64,000 nucleotides of DNA from Marinobacter sp. THAF197a (GTDB lineage Bacteria > Pseudomonadota > Gammaproteobacteria > Pseudomonadales > Oleiphilaceae). Within the stretch, counting starts at the first letter, position 1, and each line of letters opens with the position of its first letter. This document shows, piece after piece, positions 25,669 through 34,567 of the stretch. Location: assembly GCF_009363275.1 (NCBI RefSeq), contig NZ_CP045324.1:3100001-3164000 (forward strand). Direction: 5' to 3'. The translations under genes were made by a program, and so were the position numbers. Under the pieces are notes generated by a model. It worked only from the letters and a program-made list of their open reading frames with translations, ran no database searches and was not told the origin of the DNA.

Positions 25669-26834
25669 GGAGGGTCTGATTAATGCCTGATTTCTTGCCG
25701 AATAACTTTATTAGCTCAAAAAAAGCTATTCAAAGGCAATTTAGGCACGATCAGCCCCTCTATTTGTTCATTTTTTGCCCGTTTCCCGCGATTCCGGCGG
25801 AAAACAGGCGCACTGGCACTACGCCAGCAGGTATTTTTCACCCATCAGCAGGTTGCTGAACGCGGCCAGCAAGTGTAATCGGTTACTGTTTTTAGCCAGG
25901 CCGCGATAGCGAACCTTGCTGTAGCCAAAGACCTGTTTGATGTACCGGAACGGATGTTCCACTTTGGCACGGGCGCTGGCTTTGAGCTTTTCAGCCTTCA
26001 ACTTTCGGTCGTCCAGTTTTTTACGAGAACCGGGGCGTTTGGCAATGAACCAAGAGACGTTTTTGCGATCCTTATGCTCATCCCGCTTTTGAATGCCAAG
26101 ATAACCGGCATCACCGAACACGCGCTGCTCGTCACCGTGAAGAAGGTTGCCGGCCGGCACAATGTCGTGGACGTTGGCGGCCGTCGTGTCGATGCTGTGG
26201 ATCAGTCCGAGCGTGTCATCAACGCCGATGTGCATCTTCATGCCGAAATACCATTGATTGCTCTTCCTGGTTTGGTGCATCTCTGGATCCCGCTGACCAC
26301 TTTTGTTCTTGGTGGAACTCGGTGCCGAAATAATGCTGGCATCCACAATGCTGCCTTCGCGCAGCATCAGGCCGTTCTTTTCCAAGTGCTTGTTAACTTC
26401 TTTGAACAGCACCTTGCCGAGTCCGTGGCGTTCAAGGAAATGGCGGAACTTGAGAATGGTGGTTTCGTCCGGCAGGCGGTCCAGCTTCAGACCAGCGAAG
26501 TGCCGCATGGATTCGATCTCGTAAAGAGCGTCTTCCATGGCTGGGTCGCTGAGGTTATAGAACAACTGCATGCAGTGGACTCGCAGCATGGTCGGCAGCG
26601 GATACGGTGGTCGGCCGGTCTGGCCCTTGGGATAATATCGGGCTACCTTCTTCTCCAACTGCTTCCACGGAATCAGCTTGTCCATCCGCTCCAAAAAGAT
26701 CTCGCGGCGGGTCTTGCGCTTCTTGGTCTGGTACTCAGCTTCGGAGAAGGTAATCTGATCCATGGTGGCAACGAATCCTGTGCGGTTGACGGTGACCGTA
26801 TTATCGCTGATTTTGAGACTTATTCAGAGCCTCC
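25669..26834. mobile_element. Complete IS5-family insertion sequence, 1166 bp
   Basis: Imperfect terminal inverted repeats begin GGAGGGTCTGATTAA at the left and, read inward from the right, GGAGGCTCTGAATAA. A 4-bp direct repeat CTAG flanks the element (25665-25668 and 26835-26838), matching the YTAR target preference of IS5-group elements. One transposase gene on the minus strand fills it. The element landed exactly in the ribosome-binding region of a downstream AraC-family gene: the right-hand CTAG runs into GAGAATTACTG and then GTG. Confidence 0.92.
25819..26763 (-). CDS. IS5-family transposase
   Basis: This 314-residue DDE transposase has an N-terminal DUF772-type domain (GRPPYPLPTMLRVHCMQLFYNLSDPAMEDALYE in part). 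Catalytic-core features follow: IVDASIISAPSS, GDAGYLG and a C-terminal KVEHPFRYIKQVFG carrying the glutamate. The length is normal and the frame intact, so it may still be active. It catalyses cut-and-paste or copy-out movement of the surrounding element. Confidence 0.95.
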   Translation of the reverse strand: MDQITFSEAEYQTKKRKTRREIFLERMDKLIPWKQLEKKVARYYPKGQTGRPPYPLPTMLRVHCMQLFYNLSDPAMEDALYEIESMRHFAGLKLDRLPDETTILKFRHFLERHGLGKVLFKEVNKHLEKNGLMLREGSIVDASIISAPSSTKNKSGQRDPEMHQTRKSNQWYFGMKMHIGVDDTLGLIHSIDTTAANVHDIVPAGNLLHGDEQRVFGDAGYLGIQKRDEHKDRKNVSWFIAKRPGSRKKLDDRKLKAEKLKASARAKVEHPFRYIKQVFGYSKVRYRGLAKNSNRLHLLAAFSNLLMGEKYLLA

Positions 26835-26875
26835 CTAGGAGAATTACTGGTGAGTATCGGAATTGAGGATTTTTA

Positions 26876-28533
26876 CCTGAATCAGTGACTTTGCAGGCCA
26901 GTATACTCCGCAAAGCGCCATCGGCGCTAACAGGAGCCATCACTTGGTCAAAAGCAGGTTGATAATGCCGGAACGTGCAGTCTGACGTCGATCAGCGGCC
27001 AAATTTGGGCGCGTTTTGATCAACTTCTGGTCGTCAGGCAATAGCGGGTTGCCCCGGGCTGGTTTTCCGGGTGGCTTTAAGGTAGCGGCTGTTGTCGGAC
27101 TTGCTTAACCGGAGGCGGCAAGGCTTCCATAGAGGTCGCGGTAAACGGCAAAGCCCGGACAGTGCCGACCAAAGCGCAGAATCCACTGCCGGCCGCTGTG
27201 CACCAGGCGGCAGGCCATGGTCATCAGTTCCTGCATCACCGTTCTCAGGCGGCGGCGCTTGGCCGGATGGCGCACTGGCGCATCTGGGGCGGTCAGTCTC
27301 AGGCCCATCCAGCGCAGCACGTTGTAACCCATGGTGGCGAAGGCCATGACCAGGTTGTTGGTGTCGAACTTGCCGGAGGGCAGGCGCTCCAGGTCCAGGT
27401 CGGTCTTGAACTCACTGTGAAACTGTTCGCTGGTGGCGTGGTCGCTATACAGCGCCATGACTTGTTGGTCACTGACCTCGTCGACTGGTAAGGAAGTAAT
27501 CCAGCCTTCGAGGCTGACCTCCGGCTCCAGGTACAACTGGCCAGCGGCATCACTGGTGCGAACAGTGACCTTCACGATGCGGCGCAGACCGGGTTCGTCC
27601 GGAAGGTCTTCTGACAGAACCGCTTCCATCTTGCCGTCGCGCTCCAGTGTCCAGGCCTTCTGGGCCTGAGCCTTGTCCGCCCAGGCCAGGGGGTCCTGCT
27701 TGCGAGGGTTCCACTTGATCAGGAAGTCGATCTGGTCCTGCTCGCGCAGGAAGTCGCGATTGTCACGGGCATCGTGTGCACTGTCCAGACGCAGCAGGAT
27801 GGGCTTGTCCGTCAGTGACCGGGCCCGGGGCAAAACCCGTTTGAGGGTATCCAGAAAACCATTATTGGCGTGCTGGCTGCCAGGGCGTAGCTCGCAACCC
27901 AGGCACCAGCCTTCCTGGCCCAGATACGCGGCAATGGGTGCATAGCCGTCGTAACCCTTGTAGGTGTAGCTGACACCCTCTTTATGGGTCTGGCTGTTGT
28001 CCATGGGAAAGACATCCATATCCAGGGCAACATGGCCCATCGCCAGTGGTGACACCGGCGCTTCGACGGACTGAAGAAATTCAACGCTGGCATCCTCCAG
28101 CAATGGCGTCAGGGCTTGGGCATCTTCATCAAATCGCTGGCGCAAACGGGCTGAAGATGGCGACTGCTTGATGCCCATGGCCGATTTGAAGAACGGATCT
28201 GTTCGTACCGGCTCGGCCGCCTCGAAGTCGCTCTTGCCCAGCGTGATCAGGCCCAGGTAGGTGCGGATCAGCTCAATGTTCGGAATACCGTGGCGCTTGG
28301 CGACCGTGCGAGCGGTTTTGATAAGCGACGTGTGCCGGTTCAGGCAGTGGCCCACCAGGGCCAGTCCGCCGTGGGGTGTATAGACTTCGGTTCGGGATTG
28401 CTGGAGAGTGAAAGTACGCATGAGCCAAATGCACTGACTGGGTGAATGGATGTCAGGTGCTATTATATCGCCCAAGGCCTTGTTATTGCAGGCTTTGGAT
28501 ACAGTTTCAGCCGGTTGAACTCACGGATTCAGG
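26876..28533. mobile_element. Complete IS1380-family insertion sequence, 1658 bp
   Basis: The left end reads CCTGAATCAGTGACTTTGC, and the right end read inward reads CCTGAATCCGTGAGTTCAAC, giving clear inverted repeats. A 5-bp direct repeat TTTTA flanks it (26871-26875 and 28534-28538). The element carries one intact transposase gene on the minus strand. It inserted in codon 9 of the AraC-family gene; only 41 bp separate the IS5-type element from it. Confidence 0.92.
27105..28421 (-). CDS. IS1380-family transposase
   Basis: This 438-residue transposase has the family's typical length. Recognisable blocks are LALVGHCLNRHTSL near the N-terminus, a central HVALDMDVFPMDNSQTHKEGVSYTYKGYDGYAP with the first catalytic aspartate, LLRLDSAHD, and a C-terminal YSDHATSEQFHSEFKTDLDLERLPSGKF region with the glutamate. 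The ATG at 28421 was chosen because it opens the conserved N-terminus. No stop or frameshift is seen. Confidence 0.94.
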   Translation of the reverse strand: MRTFTLQQSRTEVYTPHGGLALVGHCLNRHTSLIKTARTVAKRHGIPNIELIRTYLGLITLGKSDFEAAEPVRTDPFFKSAMGIKQSPSSARLRQRFDEDAQALTPLLEDASVEFLQSVEAPVSPLAMGHVALDMDVFPMDNSQTHKEGVSYTYKGYDGYAPIAAYLGQEGWCLGCELRPGSQHANNGFLDTLKRVLPRARSLTDKPILLRLDSAHDARDNRDFLREQDQIDFLIKWNPRKQDPLAWADKAQAQKAWTLERDGKMEAVLSEDLPDEPGLRRIVKVTVRTSDAAGQLYLEPEVSLEGWITSLPVDEVSDQQVMALYSDHATSEQFHSEFKTDLDLERLPSGKFDTNNLVMAFATMGYNVLRWMGLRLTAPDAPVRHPAKRRRLRTVMQELMTMACRLVHSGRQWILRFGRHCPGFAVYRDLYGSLAASG

Positions 28534-29304
28534 TTTTATGTAGGTGAAGATATTGAGTGCTCAAGAGTATGCGCCATCAGCACTTCCTATCCGAAACACA
28601 CACATGAAGAGTATATTATTTCTGCAAACCTAAAAGGAACAGAAAGCATTTGGGTTGACAACAAGGATTATATTGTGCCGGCAGGATATGTCACTGTATA
28701 CAACCCAATGGCGATACAATCCTCACAATTCTGTAGCGATGGCGTCGAATTCGTTAGTCTACATATAAATCCGGACACAATTAAAAAGGTCGCGATAGAT
28801 AACAATATTGCTCACAGAGACTCTTATCCATTACTGCAACAGGGCGCCCTAAAAAACGAAAAAATCTTTAGGGCTATACAAGAGTGCTATCTAACTGCGC
28901 GAAGCTCTTCTGAGTACAAGGAAGAGTCAATTCTCTGGCTGCTAGCCACACTATTAGAAGAAGATGAACCTGTTACCGGGCGCAAAAGGCACTCGGTTAA
29001 TATGGCAATAAACAACATGAAAGATTGCCTTGATGGTAAGATCGACCTTTCATCCCTCGCATCATCAGTCGGGCTCAGCAAGTACCATTTTGTAAGAGTA
29101 TTCCGCCAGGAGGTCGGAATCGCGCCAGTGCAATATCATATGCAACTGAGGCTCATTGAGGCCCGAAGAATGATTAGAGACGGAATTAGACCAATCGATG
29201 TGATGGCTGATCTAGGATTCTATGACCAAAGTCATTTTATTAATACGTTTAGAAAGGTCATGGCTATGACACCTGACCTTTACTATCGATCACAAGAAAT
29301 AAAG

Positions 29305-29937
29305 CTATCCTAGAAACTCTGCATAACCTGTGATAATGACGTACCCCGCAAAATAAGCAAAAATGGCAGCTGAAGCATAGTATGAGTATTTAAGCAGCCT
29401 TTCCCCCAGCACCCTTCCTCCTTGACTAGCGACAAAACAGAGTACACCAGCCCAGAATATACCAGCCGCAAAGAAGCCGGTTAGGAAAAGAGAGGCACTT
29501 TGTAGGCCTTGATCGCCAGACCGTGAAATAATGACTCCACCCACTGCAGCAAACCACAGTATTGCAGTGGGAGAGGACATAGCCAAGAATACACCTTTCG
29601 AAAAATCTTGAAGATAACTTGACGATGTACCGTTTTCCTCAATCTCTACGGAATGACTTTCAACGACGGCAGAGCGAAGCATCTTATATGTGAAGTACAA
29701 AAGAATTACCGAGCCTCCGACCCAAAGAGTCCATCGAACAGACTCATACTGCAACAAGGCAGCCATACCGAAAAGAGCCAAAACGGCATAAATTAAATCG
29801 CCGATACACGTACCAACACCGAGGGAGAAGCCTTGGAAGTATCCTCGCTGCATGGCTAAGGTAATCATTGCAACATTCGCTATGCCAATATCGAGGCATA
29901 AGGAAAGACTCAGCAGGAAGCCATTAAAAAATTCCAT
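29305..29937 (-). CDS. LysE/RhtB family exporter
   Basis: This 210-residue inner-membrane protein has about six hydrophobic helices. The LysE signature region is present: an N-terminal LSLCLDIGIANVAMITLAMQRG, GVGTCIGDLIYAVLALFG, and a central KGVFLAMSSPTAILWFAAVGG corresponding to the family's G-x-NP-K(A)-type motif with SP in place of NP. LysE-type carriers export amino acids or related small molecules. The ATG directly follows the TAA of the upstream gene with no gap, so the two are translationally coupled; the exported molecule may be linked to that protein. Codon use is AT-rich. Confidence 0.9.
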   Translation of the reverse strand: MEFFNGFLLSLSLCLDIGIANVAMITLAMQRGYFQGFSLGVGTCIGDLIYAVLALFGMAALLQYESVRWTLWVGGSVILLYFTYKMLRSAVVESHSVEIEENGTSSSYLQDFSKGVFLAMSSPTAILWFAAVGGVIISRSGDQGLQSASLFLTGFFAAGIFWAGVLCFVASQGGRVLGERLLKYSYYASAAIFAYFAGYVIITGYAEFLG

Positions 29938-31236
29938 TTAGACCTCCCTTATTCTTTGTTCATACTCAATGGTGTCAGTAATCACGCCCAAGTTCGCCAT
30001 GATATTGGTACAGTTTTCAACATCGTGATGCGGGCAATAGCTACGCATAAAAAGTTCAGCGCTTTCAATGTTGCCCTGAAGAATATTCTCAGTTAGATGC
30101 CCAGCCAACCTCAAAACCGCAGGATAGAATCCTGCAAGGTCAGCATGAATTTCACCATTACTCTTTAACTCCAAGCATCCCGATTCGATAAAAAACTTGA
30201 GCTGGACGTAGGCGGCGCCCGCATCTGGGAAATCGCACGGTCCTCTTCTCAGGTAACGGAGCATCTCCAACAAATATACTCGGGCCAATTTTTCTTTGTT
30301 CAGTTTCAGTTCATTAACTATCGAACTGGTAGTACAAATTAGCAGACCAAAAATGTCTGCCAAGGCTTCCTGTACCACCATTGAGCCCCACCGGTCACAC
30401 TTGCTCAATGCACGAAAGCTGGTCGTAGGGGTTACGATTGAGTGACCAAGATCGTGCCCCCGAAACCAGGCGATCAGGTAGGTGCTAAGGTTATTATTGG
30501 AGGGGAGATCGCTACTGTCCCAACCATAAACTGCGAGACGTTGTGTCGAAATATTCTCAAATAAAGCAGAGTAAACGTTAGCGAACACGATTGTTCTTTT
30601 AGTTCCTGCGTACTTGACACCCTCATCTTCAGGCATGAAATATGCGAAATGCTTGGGGTATAAATTGGCCTCACCTGAGGAAGCAAATAGATCTACAATT
30701 TTGTATCCACAGAACGGCAGGCATTTGAGCTCTGCGTTTATATTTTTCTTAAGTGTTAAAACAGCCTCATCAATATTCTCATCTACAACATTTGACACAT
30801 ATTGAAGATTTTCATTCGGAGTTGCGTAAAAGGTCGAATAAAAAAGCTCTTTGGACTTTCCCACCCAAGTCGACATAGCACCGGAATAGCACACCAGTTC
30901 TTTTTCGTCCATCTGAGCAATTTTCTCGCATAGCTCCTTCTTTGCATTTTGATCATCAAACGTTTGAGCTCTCCATTCTAGCGCCAGCTTAGAGTCCTTG
31001 TCATTCAGGTGATTAGAGAGTGATAGAAAGGCAGTTTTAAGCCGTTGCGTCGTTAACGCCGTGATCTGGCTCTGCCAACGATGATCTGTGTTTTGATTGG
31101 CTCTGAGCATATCAGTTAAAACAAGAGTTTCATTGATCAAAGCTCTCGCGGTGTTACTAAGAGTTCCCGGAAAATCCAGTGGAAGCACATGAACGTCGTA
31201 TTTAGTAGCGCGTGGCCAGAAGTTAGTAGCACTCAT
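29938..31236 (-). CDS. Unfamiliar 432-aa protein with HDxxH and downstream glutamate, possible metal enzyme
   Basis: I do not recognise the family. The most striking region is AWFRGHDLGHSIVTP (H261, D262, H265), followed 25 residues later by VVQEALADIFGLL (E290, D293). This His-x3-His plus Glu/Asp arrangement recalls metallopeptidases of the M49 type (HExxxH...EExxAD) and could hold zinc, which is inference. No signal peptide or membrane segment is visible. GGAG precedes the ATG. Codons are AT-rich. It forms an operon with the LysE-type exporter and is divergent from the FMN reductase, suggesting a small-molecule modification and export cluster. Confidence 0.6.
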   Translation of the reverse strand: MSATNFWPRATKYDVHVLPLDFPGTLSNTARALINETLVLTDMLRANQNTDHRWQSQITALTTQRLKTAFLSLSNHLNDKDSKLALEWRAQTFDDQNAKKELCEKIAQMDEKELVCYSGAMSTWVGKSKELFYSTFYATPNENLQYVSNVVDENIDEAVLTLKKNINAELKCLPFCGYKIVDLFASSGEANLYPKHFAYFMPEDEGVKYAGTKRTIVFANVYSALFENISTQRLAVYGWDSSDLPSNNNLSTYLIAWFRGHDLGHSIVTPTTSFRALSKCDRWGSMVVQEALADIFGLLICTTSSIVNELKLNKEKLARVYLLEMLRYLRRGPCDFPDAGAAYVQLKFFIESGCLELKSNGEIHADLAGFYPAVLRLAGHLTENILQGNIESAELFMRSYCPHHDVENCTNIMANLGVITDTIEYEQRIREV

Positions 31237-31407
31237 CTATCAGCTCCATTGAATAGACTTTGAGTACATTCTCCGGAATCAAGTCATAACAGTATTGGAA
31301 AAAATTGCTCTTTTTTAGATATTATTTTCTCAGCAGATCAATTATTGATTAGAGTCTAGACCAGTGCTATAAATCCGGAGCAAAAAATTAACTAATGGAG
31401 CCTTGGT

Positions 31408-31998
31408 ATGAGCCAAACAGGTAATATTATTGTTTTCTCGGGCAGCCTACGTGATCACTCAATTAACGTTATGCTTGCTAAATCTGTTGTAAATGAATTA
31501 GAGAGTGAGGGAGTGTCTTCGACTTTCCTAGACCTGCGTAACTTCGACATTCCTTTATATAATGGAGATAGTGAAGATCGGAATGGATTGCCTAAGGATC
31601 TTTGTCTTATACATGAACAAATTAGTACGGCCAGAGGCTTCATTGTCACCTCCCCCGAATACAACGGTTTCTTTACGCCATTACTCAAGAATCTAGTCGA
31701 TTGGCTTTCACGACCTGTTCCTGACCATCTAGTAGCCGGACCGTTTCGACGTAAGCCGGTGTTATTAATGTCTGCATCGCCAGGTAAGTTAGGTGGAGTA
31801 CGAGGGCTGCAAGCTTCGAGGCAGTTGTTCTCGAATGTTGGTGCCTTTGTCTCGCCTGACCAACTTTCTATTCCTTTTGCAGAAGATTGTTTCGATGCGG
31901 AGGGCTTTCTCACGGCAGACCAACACACAAGGCGGCTGAAAAAGTTAACGCGGCAATTCGTATTGGAATTGGACTGCTTCAGTTTACAAGGTAAATGA
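31408..31998 (+). CDS. NADPH-dependent FMN reductase family protein
   Basis: This 196-residue flavodoxin-like protein has FSGSLRDHSIN, the phosphate-binding loop for FMN, and SPEYNGFFTPLLKNLVDW, the classic ArsH/ChrR/SsuE-family motif. It reduces FMN, quinones or chromate-like substrates with NAD(P)H; here it may feed the divergent operon. GGAG seven bases before the ATG supports the start. It belongs to the same AT-rich block as the neighbouring exporter genes and is read away from them across 171 bp of AT-rich promoter DNA. Confidence 0.9.
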   Translation: MSQTGNIIVFSGSLRDHSINVMLAKSVVNELESEGVSSTFLDLRNFDIPLYNGDSEDRNGLPKDLCLIHEQISTARGFIVTSPEYNGFFTPLLKNLVDWLSRPVPDHLVAGPFRRKPVLLMSASPGKLGGVRGLQASRQLFSNVGAFVSPDQLSIPFAEDCFDAEGFLTADQHTRRLKKLTRQFVLELDCFSLQGK

Positions 31999-32078
31999 CG
32001 CTGACTGAGCGAAGGCGAAACCCGGGCAGATCTGCTTTTTCTGGATCTTCTTTCCTGAGCCATCAGAGACGTCGCGAA

Positions 32079-32150
32079 ATTAAACCTGTCCCGATTTTCC
32101 CATGACGGATCGTCGCCTGGGGACACTAATGGAATACTACGAGCAGGCGG
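32079..32150. other. Fragment duplicated from the 24.3-25.0 kb region
   Basis: Two short pieces echo sequence seen earlier. A piece reading AAACCTGTCCCGATTTTCC resembles AATCTGTCCCGGCTTCC at 24316. Positions 32102-32150 match 24958-25006, part of the aspartoacylase-like remnant, with about 8 differences in 49 bases. The matching pieces are adjacent here but separated by about 630 bp in the other locus, so this looks like scrambled debris rather than a functional site. Confidence 0.6.
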
Positions 32151-32157
32151 GCTGCTT

Positions 32158-32652
32158 TTAACCGTAGATGGCCCGCTCCCTCGCATCCCGTTTTCGGTCA
32201 GGGTCTTCCTGGCTTCGCGTGGCCGCAATGGCCTCAAGGTAGTCAGCGGGAGCGCCGGTTTCTTTCGCACCAACGATGACGTGATTCAAATACCAGGAGT
32301 GAGGCAACAAAGAGGGATCCGTTGACGTTGCGCAGTAGGTAAAAGCATCAACGGCATTCCCAAGAGCATCCGTAACCGTGACCCGCTTTTCCTCGTAACC
32401 GAAACCCAACCCCTCAGCCCTGTCCAGCGGGCCTTTTTCGCTGCGCGGTATCTCAAACAGTGCGCCAATGACAACGTCCTCCGGATTTCCGGTAAACAGT
32501 GCGTCGCATTTCGCGGATTGGTCTTTCCTGCTCCACTTGTGAAACCGAAGGGCATGCTCAACGAGTGTGAACCTACCGATTCGCTCCGCGCTTGGAACCC
32601 GCTCTCTCAACCTGAGGAGTGACATGTTCGAGCCGTAAGCAAAATACTTCAT
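32158..32652 (-). CDS. Gamma-glutamylcyclotransferase-like protein
   Basis: This 164-residue protein begins MKYFAYGSNM, the nucleotide-like binding loop of the GGCT/AIG2-like fold. It continues with RFTLVEHALRFHKWSRKD and the catalytic-region GALFEIPRSEKGPLDRAEG, where the glutamate in DRAEG fits the active-site position. Such enzymes release pyroglutamate from gamma-glutamyl peptides or amines and take part in glutathione turnover. AGAGG precedes the ATG. A degenerate partial copy of its 3' half lies at 39858-40072. Confidence 0.88.
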   Translation of the reverse strand: MKYFAYGSNMSLLRLRERVPSAERIGRFTLVEHALRFHKWSRKDQSAKCDALFTGNPEDVVIGALFEIPRSEKGPLDRAEGLGFGYEEKRVTVTDALGNAVDAFTYCATSTDPSLLPHSWYLNHVIVGAKETGAPADYLEAIAATRSQEDPDRKRDARERAIYG

Positions 32653-32715
32653 GCTGCCTCTGTGTCTGCGCTATTTACTCAGGAGCCTGGAGTCATAACT
32701 GTAGCAAAACCGGGG

Positions 32716-32771
32716 CAGGTCATCCCCAAAGCCCACCCTGCTTTAATAGGCGTCGTGATAGTTACACCAGG
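32716..32771 (-). pseudogene. 56-bp fragment of an XRE antitoxin gene
   Basis: This stretch matches 23878-23934, inside the intact XRE gene, with roughly 85 percent identity. On the minus strand it encodes the equivalent of GVTITTLVKAGRALGMTW. Nothing else of the gene is present on either side. It shows that a related antitoxin locus once stood here or that a piece was transferred. Confidence 0.6.
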
Positions 32772-32849
32772 ACTGCCCCCTTTCCATCCGCATGTTCAAA
32801 CAGTAGACTTTCGCCCAAAGGACTGAAAATTCTCCAAAGGAACCGGAAC

Positions 32850-33422
32850 ATGAAGCGACTCGGAACAACCGCTTTGGCCCTGCTGCTATGCCTGTCAGCT
32901 TCGGCCTGCGCCTCTCCCAAACTCAGTGTGCTTGATCCTGTCGAGCCACGTACAGAGACACCCGGCGTCACCATCAGCCGCAAAGCGCACCCTATCAAGC
33001 TCCCCCTTGAATCACTGGCCGGTGCAACCTTCATCGGCAGTGATGGCGAGCTCATTCTGTACAACAAACGCAAAGGTCTTTTTGCCACGGTTGTTACATC
33101 CGATGACTGGGGCAATCCCGCCATTCAAATGAATAAGGCGCCCAGCTATATCTTCAATCGCGACCTCAGTGCAGTTCAGAACCCCGAGTTTCGGAAGGAG
33201 CTCGAAGGCGTCATCAGAATGACCCTGGAACCGACGGCAGAAAAGGAAACCAGCGTGGTAACCGTGGGCAAGATCACCGCCTATATCGCTTTCAATCCGA
33301 AGAAAACCATCATCATGCTCACCTCATCGGATAAGCCGGACCTGTTTACTCAACTGGTACTGGACAACTTCAGTTGGGAAGAAATCGAACACGAAATCCT
33401 GAAAGGAATCGGGGGACAGTAA
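32850..33422 (+). CDS. Putative exported lipoprotein of unknown function
   Basis: This 190-residue protein has a signal peptide (RLGTTALALLLCLSASAC) ending at a cysteine that could be lipidated, although the residue at -3 is not the usual leucine. The mature part is beta-rich, with segments ESLAGATFIGSDGELILYN and TVGKITAYIAFNPKKTIIML. I do not recognise the family. AAAGGAACC precedes the ATG. The next gene starts 2 bp after the stop, so the two form an operon. Confidence 0.65.
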   Translation: MKRLGTTALALLLCLSASACASPKLSVLDPVEPRTETPGVTISRKAHPIKLPLESLAGATFIGSDGELILYNKRKGLFATVVTSDDWGNPAIQMNKAPSYIFNRDLSAVQNPEFRKELEGVIRMTLEPTAEKETSVVTVGKITAYIAFNPKKTIIMLTSSDKPDLFTQLVLDNFSWEEIEHEILKGIGGQ

Positions 33423-33423
33423 T

Positions 33424-33759
33424 ATGCTAACCAGAGAAGAAAGAGATAACCTAGCGACGGTCATCAGCATACTTTTCGACGACAACGAGCTACGCACATT
33501 GAAGCACAGCTTCAACGAACGAACGCTTAATACTGTTGAGCTGGCCATGGAAGAGCTCATCAAATGCAACGCCCGCATGAAGGAGTTGGTAACAGGGCTT
33601 ACCATGGGTATATCGGTTTTTACTCGCGGCTGGCTAAAACAGTCATTGGACAAAATCGCCCAGGCCCTTCGTGACAGGCAGCTGGAGTTCGACGGAATGG
33701 CATGCCGCAACCAGGTGAACATCAATTTCCGCATGGAAGTTTACCGCTCTGCCCTCTAG
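33424..33759 (+). CDS. Small helical protein of unknown function, 111 aa
   Basis: The protein is predicted to be largely alpha-helical (LTREERDNLATVISILFDDNELRTLKHSF, in part; TVELAMEELIKCNARMKELV). It has no signal peptide, membrane segment or known motif. GGGGGA lies upstream of the ATG, which follows the preceding stop by one base, so it is co-translated with the lipoprotein gene. The next gene begins 36 bp downstream. No function is assigned. Confidence 0.6.
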   Translation: MLTREERDNLATVISILFDDNELRTLKHSFNERTLNTVELAMEELIKCNARMKELVTGLTMGISVFTRGWLKQSLDKIAQALRDRQLEFDGMACRNQVNINFRMEVYRSAL

Positions 33760-33795
33760 GCTAGTTTCATCCAAGACAGGGAAAGCCCAAACACG

Positions 33796-34542
33796 ATGAA
33801 CAACAACTACAAAATTGCGCTCCTGATCGACTGCGACAACGTCAGCCATCAATCCATTGAGGGCGTGCTTCAGGAACTTGCCAAGTACGGCGCTGTGAAC
33901 GTGCGCCATGCCCATGGCAACTGGAATGGTCCTCAATTGGGGGGCTGGATTGAAAAACTGCACGCCAACGCCATTCGGCCAATTCAGCAATTTGCCTACA
34001 CCACCGGCAAAAACGCGACTGACGCATCCATGATCATAGACGCCATGGATCTGCTCTACAGCGGCAACGTCAACGCTTTCGCGCTGATGACCAGCGATTC
34101 CGACTTCACGCCGCTCGTCATGCGTATTCTTGAAGCTGGCCTACCGGTCTTTGGCTTCGGCGAGCGCAAAACACCCATGCCATTCGTCAACGCCTGCTCC
34201 CAGTTCATCTATACGGAAAACCTGCGGGAAGACACCGAAGAGCAAGGCGACAATGAAAGCGGCGACACCACGAAACCAACCGCCACGGCAAAGCGCACGC
34301 GCAACGAGCTGAGGGGTGACACGGTTCTGGTGCGGACGCTGCGAACGGCCGTGGAACAAACCGCCGATGACGACGGCTGGGCGCACCTGGGCAAGGTTGG
34401 GCAGTATATTTCCAACAACAGCTCCTTCTCCCCGGTGAACTATGGGTACAAGAAGCTGAGTGATTTGATTCGTGCGAGTGAATTATTTGAGATGAGTGTT
34501 CGGGATAAGAGCGTCTTCTACATCAAAAGCCCCGAAAAATAG
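33796..34542 (+). CDS. NYN-domain (LabA-like) nuclease with C-terminal OST-HTH/LOTUS domain
   Basis: This 248-residue protein begins with a PIN-like NYN domain (residues about 5-145). The acidic set typical of metal-dependent RNases is visible: D12 and D14 in LLIDCDN, D76 and D82 in TDASMIIDAMDLL, and D101 and D103 in TSDSDF. After a polar linker (about 150-175) a LOTUS/OST-HTH-type RNA-binding domain follows (GWAHLGKVGQYISNNSSFSPVNYGYKKLSDLI). This pairing suggests a small RNA-cleaving or RNA-binding regulator, and such proteins also occur in defence neighbourhoods. Confidence 0.88.
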   Translation: MNNNYKIALLIDCDNVSHQSIEGVLQELAKYGAVNVRHAHGNWNGPQLGGWIEKLHANAIRPIQQFAYTTGKNATDASMIIDAMDLLYSGNVNAFALMTSDSDFTPLVMRILEAGLPVFGFGERKTPMPFVNACSQFIYTENLREDTEEQGDNESGDTTKPTATAKRTRNELRGDTVLVRTLRTAVEQTADDDGWAHLGKVGQYISNNSSFSPVNYGYKKLSDLIRASELFEMSVRDKSVFYIKSPEK

Positions 34543-34567
34543 GCCTTCCAAAAGCTGTCAGTTAATT

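Larger units (their letters stand above)
26850..29313 (+). pseudogene. AraC-family regulator split by an IS1380 element and cut from its leader by IS5
   Basis: A GTG at 26850 begins VSIGIEDF and runs into the IS1380 element. Immediately after the element the same frame continues YVGEDIECSRVCAISTSYPK and on to 29313. Removing the element with one TTTTA copy rejoins one open frame of about 269 codons. It has an N-terminal cupin-like AraC-binding domain (HTHEEYIISANLKG, YIVPAGYVTVYNP) and a C-terminal double HTH (LASSVGLSKYHFVRVFRQEVG, VMADLGFYDQSHFINTFRKV). A truncated version may still be made from an internal GTG at 28675, lacking part of the sensor. It overlaps the convergent lysE-type gene by 9 bp. 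Confidence 0.85.
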
